A program made the translations under genes and the position numbers. DNA of 64,000 nt from Tetrastigma voinierianum (lineage: Eukaryota > Streptophyta > Magnoliopsida > Vitales > Vitaceae): the NCBI GenBank assembly GCA_016808115.1, contig JAEQBH010003864.1, positions 186,001 through 250,000 on the forward strand, in the 5' to 3' direction. The notes under the pieces are model-generated. The model was not told the origin of the DNA and searched no databases. It saw only the letters and a program-made list of their open reading frames with translations. Below are positions 43,744-54,770 of the stretch, in pieces (positions within the stretch are counted from its first letter, which is position 1; every line of letters begins with the position of its first letter).

Positions 43744-46741
43744 TGATGAGTCCTAAACTCATCTATTTTTAATCCACTTTTCTGGCATCATTCTAGAAGT
43801 TTATGATTCATTTTAATGTTGAATTATGGAATATTCACTAACTTTTTTCTTTGTAGGTTTTGTATAAAAAAAAAAAAAGAAATTCCCGTGAGCGAAAAAA
43901 TTGGCCGGGCGGCCAGTATGTCGAGCACGTCGAATATCCGCGACATAATTCCAATATAACCAGTTGAAGTATGTCGCAACAAGGATCAAGCTGAGTGCAA
44001 ACAAGAAATGAAGACTGCCACAATACAATTTGAGATAGACTGACCAATTTCTGTCGCGACAATGGATTTTTATGTTGCGACATAGCTGAAGAAGCTCATG
44101 AAGAAGAATGTTGCGATATTCCAAACTATGTCGCGACATTGATGAAGCAAATGGTAGTGGAATCATGTCGTAATATTCCAAACTATGTCGCGACATTGAT
44201 AAAGCAAATGGCAATGGAATCATGTCGTGACATTTCGAATCTTTGTCGCGACAGAAAGAAATGAAGACATCAGATGAACTCTGTTGCGACAAAAGACAAT
44301 TATGTCGCGATAGAAAATAGCAGAATAATGAGACAAGGCATGATAAGGTTGTCGTGATAGAGAATTTCTATATTGCGATAGACAATCCAACGTTTGTCAA
44401 GACCAAGGAAAATTTTATGTCGTGATGCAACATTTGGAGCCAGGAATGGGAGACAAGAAGACTTTGTCGCAACATAGAAGTTTTATGTCGTGACAAACAC
44501 AACATGAGGCTGAGGTGAATTTTGTCGCGACAAAGACAAATATTGTTGCGACATAAGTTGAGAAAATTTCAAAAAGAATGTTGCGACACATAAACTCATG
44601 TTGCGACAGAATAAAGAACTGAAGGCAGAAATCTATATCACAACAAAGGAAGATTATGTCGCAAAAATAACAATTGTTGAGTAAGAGATTTCTGTCGCGA
44701 CGGAAAATGGAAGAGAAGTGAGAGGAGCCAAGGCAAGTTGGTCGCGACAAGGGAGTAAATGTTGCAACAAAAAGTTCAGCTAGTGAATAGGATTAAATAA
44801 GTTTATGTTGTGACATGGAAAAAGTATATCGTGACCTGAGAATTCAATCCTCGACCCAATGCAAGGTAGCTCCTGACTCTTTACGCAGCGAAAAAATTAC
44901 GTAGCCAGCGACAAATCCATACTCTTGGGAGAAAATTTGTAAATCCTGAAAATTTTATTACTTAGCAGGAATAAAAGAATGTCACAACATAACAAAAACT
45001 ATTGCAACTAAGTTGAAGAGCTGAAGGAGAAAATTTATGTTGATACAAAAAAAAACCATGTCACAACATAAAACAGACAATATCAACATAACTATGTTGC
45101 GACAAAGTCAAATTATGTTGCGATAGAATCAAAGAAGTTAGTAGGGAAATATGCGAAACTATGAAGCCCGACAAGAGGTGGCGATAGGATGAAAACTATG
45201 TCGTAGCGAGGAATATATTTGTCGAACAAAGCAGCCATTTTAGACCCATAAATTTTGGATCCACAATTTATGCCTTGAAGTGCGGCCCATCATTGAAAGC
45301 TCTATAAATAGACGCATCTAGGGCACTGTGCCCAGCTTCCGCAAATCCAGGACTTTTGGGTAGCTAAAGACTCTTTGTATATTATTTTTATTTTTCTTTT
45401 TCTTTTATTTTTATCTTTTATTTCCTTTTTAGTAGATCTTGTTTTAGTATAGTTTTTAGTTAGTTTTCTGTTTAATTTATGGAGTTGAGTAAAGAACCGA
45501 TGTGCAGCTTCGAGTTGGAATCTATTGTAAAATTTCTCTTTCACTACTGTCTTTTTTAAATGGATTTTTGGAAAATTCTAGAGTTCATTTATTTTAGTTC
45601 ACGTACAATTTCAATGAATTTTCCTTATCAGTTAGTCACTAATATGTGTGAATTAGTTTTGAAAGATTAAGCTCCCTCTAGGAATGGGTTAACGGTGATT
45701 GTTATTTTTCTGCACAAAGTGGAAGAACACCTTAGTTATAAATCTTGAATTTATTTGATTGGTATTATTCTTGAACTTAACTATTCAAAGTACTAGTATC
45801 GTGTACCTAAAAACAAAGGACTACAACTTACTCTGATTTCCAGGAGGCCCTCTACGTGACACAGAGATGGAGAACCCTGAGGTACGGAGCAGTTCCTTGT
45901 GGGTATGGTAGACTAATACTTAGGAACTAATGAACTCTGAAGGTTTACTTAGATAGATCACTAACTTATTCATTGTGTGAGGTTAGTTGGAGGAAATATC
46001 AGTTTAATTTCTCAGAGGTTTCTCCTCTTTCTGATGAAATGATTCTGATTCCGTGTTAGCATAGATCTAATCAAGGATATGGAGAATTTCATTAGCATTG
46101 AAGGATGACGTGCCAGTTAAATTGGAGAAGGCTTGCAATATCCTGTCTATAGGGGCAAGAATTCTTCGGTCCTATGATTTGGGTGTGAAGTACTGAAATG
46201 GAAAAATACCCAGATCTTAGAAAGATGATTATATCTTACAAGTAACTGATTAGATCCATGAGTAAAAAATGAACATGAATCCCTAATTAGTGAAAGGTAT
46301 GGTTAGGGGAGAAATCCAAACTATACCCTGATGCATCTTTAGCAGTTCAGCGTTCGACTAACAAACAGCTATGACTGAAATGATGCGAAATTGACAATCA
46401 TTCATGATCTGACTAGTGTTGCCTCACTCGGTGAACTCTCAAATCCACTTTTATTGATTTTTTATTTTTTTTTTTGTATACTAGTGAAATTGCTTTAGTA
46501 TCATTTTATTAGTTCTCTCATCATTTTAACATTGGAGTTTAAATAATAAGGATTTTGAGTAGTTGGGGTAGTTAGTCTTTTGATTTATCATCGATCCTCA
46601 TGGGAACGATATCTGGACTTAAAAAGTCCACTTTTATTACTTGTACGACCTGTGCACTTGCAATGATTTAGACCAAACACAATTTTTAATGAATCCATTT
46701 TACAAAAAGGACAAACACATATTCTACACAAAAATAAGTCA
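43744..46741 (+). repeat. 5' LTR of element D
   Basis: Left end TGATGAGTCCTAAACTCATC, right end AAAAATAAGTCA just before AACAAGTTTTTGGCG. The right 1.2 kb (GAGAAGGCTTGCAATATCCTG, GTTCCCATGAGG-like reversed, ATCTGGACTTAAAAAGTCCA) matches, inverted, the LTR of B at 61797-63013. The left third is the palindrome array. Confidence 0.75.
43918..45210. repeat. Array of TGTCGCGACA palindromes in LTR of D
   Basis: About 35 copies of the self-complementary 10-mer TGTCGCGACA or one- to three-base variants in about 1.3 kb. Exact copies at 44052, 44129, 44186, 44244 and 44523; further exact GTCGCGAC cores at 44692 and 44741. Typical variants are TGTTGCGACA, TGTCGTGACA and TGTCGCAACA, all CpG transitions. 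Spacing is irregular (about 20 to 60 bp), often in pairs, with GATGAAGCAAATGG-like and GAAGA-rich spacers. Two neighbouring copies of about 60 bp (44118-44180 and 44177-44235) are a true local tandem duplication. Confidence 0.92.
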
Positions 46742-46743
46742 AA

Positions 46744-46952
46744 CAAGTTTTTGGCGCGTTGCCAAGGATTAGATAATAGTCCTTTGGTGGCAGTGTCATA
46801 ACTTAGTATATACAGTTTGGTCAGTCAACAAGTTTTTGGCACCGTTGCCGAGGACTTTAGTTAGTCTTTGGTAGCAATGCTAATTACTTAGTAAATTAGT
46901 CTATATACATATATGTCAACAAGTTTTTGGCGTCATTGCCGGGGAATGATTG
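46744..46952 (+). other. Triplicated tRNA-Asp-like primer site of D
   Basis: CAAGTTTTTGGCGCGTTGCC (46744), CAAGTTTTTGGCACCGTTGC (46829) and CAAGTTTTTGGCGTCATTGC (46920) each resemble the Athila primer site TGGCGCCGTTGCCGGGGA. Spacing is 85 and 91 bp. Each is followed by a similar AGTCTTTGGT(A/G)GCA-type block. The copy next to the LTR is the functional candidate by position. Confidence 0.8.
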
Positions 46953-47164
46953 ATGAATTTAAAGATCAATATTCTAATCAAAGAAAGAATTACTAATTTT
47001 GACATTTTTCTTTATTTTATCATAAAATTAAAAAAATCACAAAAATAGTTTAATAGCAGTAGCTGAGTAAGCTACTAAAAATCTTCTATGAGCTTAAACA
47101 GGTATAACTGTTTCCCACAATTTTAATTTGATCTCAGTGTGTTTCTATTTCAGGAAGATTTTAA

Positions 47165-47549
47165 ATGCACAGAAAACCAAAAGCAGATTTGCTGCCTTTG
47201 GATACAGAAATTGAGAGAACACTGAAGAATCTGAGGAAAGTTACAAGTGCTGAATCTACAAGTATGGCAAATCAAAGAGAAAGATTGCAACCTATTCTAG
47301 AAGAGGTAGAATCAGAAAGACCTCAAACGCAAATGACGATGGAGGACTTTTGGAGGCCTATGATTCAAGATGAGTATTCTATTGAGAGACAACCTGCCAT
47401 AGAAGCCAACAATTTTGAACTCAAGTCAGCTCTGATCACAATGGTATAATAGCATTAGTTCAGTGGGCATCCCAGTGAAGACCCCGATGAACATATGGGA
47501 AGATTTATGAGAATGGCTAAAACAGTCAAGCTGAATGGGGTAAGACCAC
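47165..47549 (+). pseudogene. gag: gag N-terminus of element D
   Basis: MHRKPKADLLPLDTEIERTL starts at 47165 and continues KNLRKVTSAESTSMANQRE and a FWRPMIQDEYSIERQP-AIEANNFELKSALITM stretch. After a stop at 47449 a shifted frame gives FSGHPSEDPDEHMGRFM and TVKLNGVR, the start of the Athila capsid region. Sequence then switches to an unrelated fragment near 47550. It parallels the Gag start of C on the other strand. Confidence 0.88.
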
Positions 47550-47559
47550 TATCAAAGTA

Positions 47560-48040
47560 CCATATTTCTTCATCATGTTTCTTATTGATGTGAAGGCTCC
47601 AAGAGTTGTTGATTCCTCTTCTTGGTTAGCAAATCTGGTTCATATAGTCTTCTGGTATGTGATTTTTACTCTGAGGCTCCTCTCTCATCATTCTTTGTTG
47701 TATTGTTCCTCTTATGGCAGAAATAGAGGTGTAAGCCTTGTGCCGATTGATCCTATCTTGATCTCCTTGGTCTTTATTGTCTGGGCTCTAACTTCGATCT
47801 CGTTTTAACCCTCTATTCCCTTTATTCTTTAGATCTACGTATCTTGATTTCTCAAATATGTCTTGGAGAGTATCCCACACTTCTTTTGCAGATCTTGTAA
47901 AGGCAATAAGTCGAACATCCTATTATCCATACCACATTGAATTGCATGAAGAACAATGAAGTTTCTTGAAGTTACTTTTCTTTCTTCCCAGTTCCATTAT
48001 GGTTAAGGCTTGATCATGATTTGCCCATTTCAAACATTGG
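47560..48040 (-). pseudogene. Ty1/copia gag fragment
   Basis: On the minus strand NFIVLHAIQCGMDNRMFDL, then after a frame change IAFTRSAKEVWDTLQDIFE and KSRYVDLKNKGNRG. The spacing of ALHAI.....D....I...SAKE.W..L is that of the copia Gag (UBN2) domain. It lies between two Athila-type gag pieces, so at least two rearrangements or insertions occurred. Confidence 0.55.
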
Positions 48041-48049
48041 TTTGATTGG

Positions 48050-48241
48050 TCCATTGCTCATCTATCTCGAAGCCACTGATTAGAATTAGTGGTTATGTCT
48101 TCCAATATCTCATAAGCTTGATCTATAGTTTTCATATGAGGCACCCCTCTACTTTGAGAGGCATCAATGATTGTCTAGGCGAATCAGCCAAGCCGTTATA
48201 AAAGCGTGTACTTTGCATCCACCAAGTCAACCTATGATTTG
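48050..48241 (-). pseudogene. gag: Athila-type gag fragment
   Basis: On the minus strand STRFYNGLADSPRQ, then after a one-base shift TIIDASQSRGVPHMKTIDQA and YEILEDITTNSNQW. This is the FYNGL...T..IIDA....G......AYE.LE.I..N..QW motif of Athila Gag. The right edge is cut by the LTR starting at 48242. Confidence 0.75.
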
Positions 48242-50262
48242 TGTGACGCCCCATTTCCCGGGGGTTCGTTGACTACCCGTCAACCTGCGGAAATCTATAT
48301 GTCGTATTAAGAGACACACACATAGTAAAATAGCCACATGGGCCCATTACATCCCATACTCATATAACAAATATCTCAACTATATTCTCATAATTTTTCA
48401 TATTTGTTCTACAAAGGTTATATACATATTTACAAAATATTTACTTAAAGCCACATTTATTTCTTCTCCAAGAGTACCTCTCTTAGCGTCACGAGTCTCC
48501 ACTGGATAGTCCACATGCACGAAAGGGGTCCCACGGCCAGGGTGAGCAAAGCGGTGAGAAAGAATTTTCCCTCTGAGGAGTTACTCCCACCTAAAATCAT
48601 ATGCAATGGCATATATAAACAATAAATCACATTCCATACAATTATTTTCTATATGAAATGTCTATATCATGCATGAGATGCAACCCCTCATGCTCACAAC
48701 CTGAGTCCCACCCGACTCCCTCACACTTGGATTGCCAAGTGTGACTAAAACCAGTCACACACCCTGACTAAACCATTGGAAAACCCTCCAATTTATTTAT
48801 CAAAGTCTTTTTCCTTTATTTTGTGGGCCACGGATTTTCGGGTTTACGCAGGCAGACGCCCTTACGCCTTTTCCAGCATTTTCACGAACTTACATCGTCG
48901 GGATTCATGTCGACCGTGGTGCCCCTGGCTGGGACTTTCACCTGGGGGGATCTACCCCCGGCATCGCCCCGACATGTAATTTATCATTTTGATCATTTAC
49001 ACACTCATTGAATCTCTGCCTTGGACTTTGTCCCATTTTCCAGAGTTCACGACCCATTCACAACGCGATGAATAAACATAACCTGCACCCACACCCGACT
49101 TGACGTGATGTGACCGTGCATATGAAATGCATGATGTCAATGCATTTTCCTCTATGTATTACATGCATGATTGAGCACTACATGAAACATTTACAAACAT
49201 GGAAAATTGCAATTTATACATATAATCACTTCATTACCAAACCATGTTAATACATTAAATAGCATGCATCGACGTCACATTTCCACACACTACATGTTAT
49301 TCAACAAGCCATAGCTTACTGCTGCAGGTCTCAAAATTAGGACCATTCAGCGAGTGCCTCCACGGCCTTCGCAAACATGAACCAATCGGTTCCAAATAGC
49401 CATCATGCGTAAGCAACCATAGAAAGCTTTCCAATTTTCTAATTCAAACCCCAACTCCCCACGATTCGATTGGCGTGTGACAGTCGTGTCATATCTTGAT
49501 TTAAGTTTGGGGACTTCATTTTGTGGCTCCATAGCAGCCCTATATTTATAAACGACAAAAATAATCAAATGGAAAAGTATCCTACCTCTTGGGTTTGGTG
49601 AAACTCCAACTTCTGATATTCTGTAGATCTGCTATTACCTTTAACAGTCTGAACTTTGGCGATGATGCTTGAACGGAAATCTTCTTTCGCTTTCCTTCCC
49701 TTCTCGCTCTCCTTTTCTCTCTACAGGATCTTTTTCCAACTAACTCTTCCTTTTTCTTCTGCTTTTTGTATAACCTTTTTCTTTTTATAATATGTTTCTC
49801 GTTTTCTTCTATCTTTTGATCATTTCTCACCTTTGAGAAAATCATCATCAGATAATGGAGAAATTGCCTCCCATTCCTCAGAAAAATTAAAATTGTGACT
49901 CTCACACTTTTATCATTTCTATTTATTTCATAAATCATATTCATGAACATCATCTGCAGCTCAATCTTGTTAGCGAGTTCCCTACTACACATGATATGTT
50001 GTGACCATATAATGCCAAGTGTCACCCTTTTGAGGGTATATGTGGCATCTCCCTTACCTTGCCATGTGTCATCAGGCACACGCCTCGAAAAAGCGTGAAA
50101 TCCAGGCTACCTCGGGGAATCTAACGAAATTCGGCCTTTGGTAGCTAAATTTCACGAGACGATTTCAACAGAATTCCGTTTCGTCATCCGAGATCTAGAA
50201 AATTCTGATTTTCAACGAAATTTCTTTACCCTTTATCGAAATCTTGGATTTGGGTTTCTGAT
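48242..50262 (+). mobile_element. Solo LTR-like copy, same family as 20867-22932
   Basis: Starts TGTGACGCCCCATTTCCCGGG and ends near 50262 after TTTACCCTTTATCGAAATC, with the family block TTTCACGAGACGATTTCAAC...CGTTTCGTCATCCGAGATCTAG before it. The middle diverges from the 20867 copy. Left flank is ATTTG (48237-48241); an ATTTG also occurs at 50254-50258 but I cannot fix the right end, so no target duplication is claimed. Several frames of 60 to 165 codons on both strands are not recognised proteins. Confidence 0.7.
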
Positions 50263-51325
50263 GTGGGCATCTCCTCAGTAACTCATGAAATCTTTCTCAG
50301 GCTTCGACCAAGTTCTCTCCCTCGAATTGTCTGAATGTGTTAATTTATTGCACCAGTTGTGCGATCTTTACGGGTGGGAAAATTTTGGTCAGAAATTTCT
50401 ACACTACGTCATTCCATGAGGTAATGGAATCTAGTGGTTGGCTAGTCAACCAATGGCAACTTTCGATCGCTAAGTGGCGGTGGGATAAGCATGTCGAGAG
50501 CTTCATACATTTACTCCATTATACTTGGTATTGTCGCAGGGATTAAGGGGTCGAAGTAGAGATGCAATACACCCCACTAGCGAGATAGGTAGCTATATCT
50601 TGAGAGAGAATAGCTTGTAGGAAAGATCAACCCGTTAACATAAATCATATGGAATATTAAATAAATGCATTATCTAGGTTAGAATCCATCAGGTGTGGTA
50701 GGCGAAGGCAAAACCCTAGTTAGAAAAGTTAGTTCATAGTGATTTTCATTACAAGGCGAAAATTTGCATCAAGCGAATTGGGGAAGAAATATGAAGAAAG
50801 CGTCTTCACGTCTCCGGGAGTCAGGTGCCGCAATCTCTCTCTATATCAGTCTCACTTGTCTTCGATCTGCCCAATCCCCCCTTTTTGCCTGGCTCCTTCC
50901 TTTTATACCTTGGAATGCGGGCCCATCAATGGCCCACAATCGGACTTTAGTGCTCAGTTTCAGGTGGGCTTCAACTCAGCCCTTTGAGCGATCACAATCT
51001 AACATTCAGGTTAGCTCACCAGCGTAGGCTCCCTTCAACTGCGCCCCACTACGCCCTGATGGGTCTCCTCGTATTCTTTGCCCCACCTAAGGCAATCACT
51101 GCTTACCCAAGGTAATCACTGCTATACATCTTTGTTGCTTTCTCTGCTTTGGTTCTTTCCTCTATTGTTAGCTTCCTTTTTTATTCCAATATAGCCAAGT
51201 TCTATGAAACATTATAGTATAGGGGATTAGCGCAATATTAGTGAATATGAATATGAATCATGCAAGTTGAGCTATAAAAACACATAGAAATTGTACTAGA
51301 ATGCATGCATGATTCACTTCAATCA
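50263..51325 (-). repeat. LTR fragment (same family as nested LTR in C)
   Basis: 50720-51325 matches 31116-31727 in the same direction (GAAAAGTTAGTTCAT, GCGGGCCCATCAATGG, GCATGATT end). The adjoining 50540-50715 matches 30700-30880 in the opposite direction. The left end was lost at the solo LTR boundary. The right end lands inside the RT of element B, after the codons for ILETVL. Confidence 0.7.
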
Positions 51326-51850
51326 CACCTCTATAGTACAGTCTCTAAAATTTTTAGGCAATGCTCAAAACTGGATCCATACACTAAGAAGTCATCCATA
51401 AAAATTTTCATAGCCTTTTCCGCCAAATCTGAGAATATGGACATCATACACCTTTGGAAGGTGGCAGGAGCATTACATAATTCAAATGGCATCCTTTTAA
51501 AGCAAAGGTGCCATAAGGACATGTAAAAGTAGTTTTCTCCTCGTCCTTAAGGGCTATGACAATTTGATTATAACCTGAATATTCGTTAAGAAAACAGAAG
51601 TAAGGGTGTCCAGCCAACCTATTCAGCATTTGATCAACAAAGGGTAAAGGATAGTGATCATTTGTGGTTGTTGTGTTCAATTTTCTATAATCAATGCACA
51701 CCCTCCATCCTGTCACAGTTCTTATTGGAATAAGTTCATTTTTCTCATTCACGATGTTGTGAATCCACCACCACAGGAACCATGAACTAGACTCACCTAA
51801 GGGCTGTTTGAGATTGCATAGATAAATCCTGCATACAGCCATTTCAATAC
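51326..51850 (-). pseudogene. pol: Reverse transcriptase of element B
   Basis: On the minus strand TVTGWRVCIDYRKLNTTTT, YPLPFVDQMLNRLAGHPYF, LNEYSGYNQIVIALKDEEKT and TFTCPYGTFALK, then a frame change and KRMPFELCNAPATFQRCM, SDLAEKAMKIFMDDFLVYGS and CLKILETVL. The FMDD site is intact. The domain is cut at 51326 by an LTR, so thumb, RNase H and integrase are missing. The G of FGLCNAP reads E. Confidence 0.92.
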
Positions 51851-51851
51851 C

Positions 51852-52280
51852 TCATTTATGACAACTTTTCATCATTGGGTTCAGTCTTCTTTGATGTTCA
51901 ATTGATGTCTTTACATTATCCTCCAGGAGGATTTTATGCATGCAAATTGAAGGATTGATCCATTTCAAATCTTCTACTAACCAAGCTATGACTTCTTTAT
52001 TTTTGAAAATTTGTAGTAGTTTTTGCTCTTTTTCTTTTGTCAAATCAGTAGCTATGATTACATGTTGTACTCTTCCGACAAGTAGAAGACATATTACAAG
52101 TGTTTAGGCCGTTCCTTCATAATTAACCCTTGGGAACTCATTTCTACTCCTTGTTCCTTCTCTTCATTGCCGCTTGATCTTTATGTACTGATTTCTTTTA
52201 AACTGAGTGTAGTTTCTTTAAATTCAAAACTGGAATTCAAATATTCAATATCATGAGCCTCAATATACTAGAAATTCATC
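51852..52280 (-). pseudogene. pol: Linker between protease and RT of element B
   Basis: LLQIFKNKEVIAWLVEDLK and INPSICMHKILLEDNVKTS, the conserved pre-RT stretch also seen in C at 38395-38787. The part closer to protease is scrambled by frameshifts. Confidence 0.8.
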
Positions 52281-52286
52281 TCCTTC

Positions 52287-52760
52287 TCATTCATTGGATA
52301 CGCATTTACAAATTATAGTCGTTCCGGGGCCGATGGGAACAATTTTTTCTACACTCTTACAATCAGCATTGTCACCATCAAATTGTTTCAAGCTTTGATT
52401 CAGATTGAAATGTACTACTTCATCTCCCACTCTAAGAGTGAATTCTCCTTTCTTAACATCTATCAAGGCAGCTCCAGTGCTTAGAAAAGGTCTGCCCAAC
52501 AACAATGGAACATGTTTGTCTTCTTCAATGTTCATCACCACAAAATCCACTGGAAAAATAAATTTTCCTACCTTGATGAGTACATCTTCCAAAATTCCTT
52601 CAAGTTGCACCATTGATCTATTTGTCATTTGCAAAGTCATAGTTGTGGGAGTAAGCTCCCCCACACTTAGTCTTTGCTTGCTTGATATGGCATCAAGTTG
52701 ATGCTTGCTCACAGATGCTACAAAGCCTTGCCCCGATTAAGAGTTCCCAATGGTGCGGGG
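52287..52760 (-). pseudogene. Aspartic protease region of element B
   Basis: LTPTTMTLQMTNRSMVQLEG, ILEDVLIKVGKFIFPVDFVV, PLLLGRPFLSTGAALIDVK and GEFTLRVGDEVVHFNLNQS. This is the C-terminal half of the Athila protease domain, homologous to C at 38836-39300. The active-site DLGAS region, expected near 52740, is not legible. Confidence 0.85.
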
Positions 52761-54665
52761 ATGGTGAAAGTTGCCGAGATCACATCTTCATGCTTTTCTG
52801 AGTAGATTGTCAAACTCACCACTCATTCTTTAGAAAATTTCCTTTTCTTGCTCAAAACATCCTTCAAAAACTTAGCATAATTAGGCATCTGAGCTAATGC
52901 CTTAGCAAAAGGTATATTTATCTCTATCTTCTTGAACATTTCCAAGAATCTAGAGAACTGTTATTCCATCTTTGCTTTTTGCAGCCTCTGAGGAAATGGA
53001 ACAGCAGGCATGTAAGCTTGCACTTCCTCTTTCTTTTTCATTTTTTCCTTATCAATCTATTGCTGCATATGCACCTCTTCTTTCTCAGTTTCTTCAACTA
53101 ATTATGAACTGTTCTGCTTGGTCTCTTCTCCAATTTCTGCTTTCTTTTCTTTCTTAGTCTTTTTTTTCATTTTCTTTTCTGCTTTCTAACTCTCTGCCAC
53201 TCTTTAGAGTCACTGTCTTATAGTCCTTAGGATTCTTCTTAGTATCACTTAGGAAGACATCCTTTGATTGGTTTTGCATTGATAAGGCCAGCTACCCCTC
53301 TTGAATCTCCAGATTTTTAAGAGATGCATTTGTATTGGCCTCGCCCAATTCATGTTTGCCTTGAATATTAGCTCGGCAAACTTTGTTCATGAATGTTCAC
53401 TTCAGTCTTTTTGTTCTCCCATGAAGCAACATTTGTTCTTCAGGGCTAGGACCTTCTCGCCACGATTCTTAGCTCGACATTTCTTTGTTGTCCTAGAACA
53501 TATGGAGCATCTTCTTCACATTGAAATTTCTGGGTCTTTAGCCTTGCGTATCACCTCCATATGAAATTCTCATAGTTCCTCCCAGTAAATGTGTAGTGGG
53601 TTGGAAGGTTGTTGTTAGGCAGAATTGTGGCTTATGGCTACCCACAAAGCGGGAGCCTCACTCCCATGATAGAGTCCTTCATTAGTGACACTTTTCTGCT
53701 CATTTCCTTCCATTGTTCCCACTCCATGTGCTGAATGCATTCTTCTATCCTGGTTTCCCAACTTGTTCATCAATGCATCAAGCTTTGCCTCTATAGCAGT
53801 CATCCTATTCATCTCTATTACACCACCACCCTTCAGTCTGTTGCTACTCCCTGAAGTCTCAGATGGAGCTCTATAGTTGCTTTTGGCCAAATCTTCTATC
53901 AACTAGTTTGCCTCTTAAGCACTCTTCCTTTTGAATGCTCCACGAGTAAAGTGCATCTATGATCCTTGGAGATTATGCAATTCATGGCATGGTAAAGATG
54001 CTCCATTTTGCGTCGAGATCAATGTAAATGCATTTGGGCATCTTAACCGACCCTTTTGCCTCTTACGAGTGTTGTAAAGGCTTGCATATTCTCCTTACTT
54101 GAACATAATAATCTCTCATCTCCTCTCTGAAGTGAGAGCATGAGGGAAAAATCTACTTATGTATGCCTCTACCAGCTCCTCCCAGTTATTCACTGATCCA
54201 TAAGGTAGTGACTCAAACTAAGTTATTGTCACATCTCTCAATGAAAATGGAAAGAGCTACAGCTTTATCACTTTAGGTCTCACACCATTCAGCTTCACTG
54301 TGTTGGCCATTCTCATGAATCTTCCCATATGCTCATTGGGGTCTTCATTGGGATGACCAGTATACTGATGTTGCTACACCATTGTGATAGAGGGCGGCAC
54401 AACTTCAAAATTGTTGGCATACATGGCAAGCGCCTCCGCAACCAAATATTCATCTCTGATGACTAGTCTCCAAAAATCTTCCATCGTCCTCTGCCTCTGA
54501 GGTCTCTCAATTGCCAACGCTGGGATGTTCTAATTTGTTTCTTGTTGCTTTGACATGACCGTTGATTCAGCACTTCTTACTTTCTTTAGATTTCTCAATG
54601 TCCTTTCCAATTGAGTGTCCAAGGGTACCAATTCTCATTCTGGTTTTCTATGCATGTAAGGACTT
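52761..54665 (-). pseudogene. gag: gag of element B, heavily frameshifted
   Basis: Near 54655 the minus strand gives an ELVPLDTQLERTLRNLKKV run equal to the D Gag start. TMEDFWRLVIRDE, YANNFEVV and ITMV follow, then SGHPNEDPNEHMGRFMRMAN and TVKLNGVR-like capsid sequence (about 54370-54280). A 95-residue frame (53902-53615) is IEDLAKSNYRAPSE, IEAKLDALMNKLGNQDRRMH and GMG-like linker. Charged linker and pre-protease fragments follow to about 52900 (QFSRFLEMFKKIEINIPFAK-like). Many stops. Confidence 0.82.
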
Positions 54666-54770
54666 CTTGAAATGGAAACACACTGAGATCAAATAAGATC
54701 AGTAGACAATAGAAATATATTATGATAATGCTTTCATAAAAGATCAGTAGTTAAGTCAGCTACTGATTAG

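Larger units (their letters stand above)
43744..47549 (+). mobile_element. Athila-type element D, 5' part only
   Basis: A 3.0-kb LTR (43744-46741, TGATGAGTCC to AAGTCA), a leader with three copies of the primer-site motif, then a Gag N-terminus. Recognisable sequence stops near 47549, so pol and the 3' LTR are absent here. Element B carries the same leader, Gag and LTR family in the opposite orientation. Confidence 0.8.

Noticed and set aside
43813..44750. Long minus-strand frames with repeated CRDK/CRNI motifs
   Set aside because: The repeated cysteine motifs are translations of the TGTCGCGACA array, not a Cys-rich protein family.
43918..45210. CRISPR-like reading of the palindrome array
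   Set aside because: Repeats are 10 bp, degenerate and irregularly spaced inside a plant LTR; there is no cas gene and the genome is eukaryotic.
49582..50079. 165-codon minus-strand frame
   Set aside because: Lies within a solo LTR-like copy; Lys/Arg-rich middle from purine-rich DNA, no domain recognised, and not shared with the related LTR at 20867.
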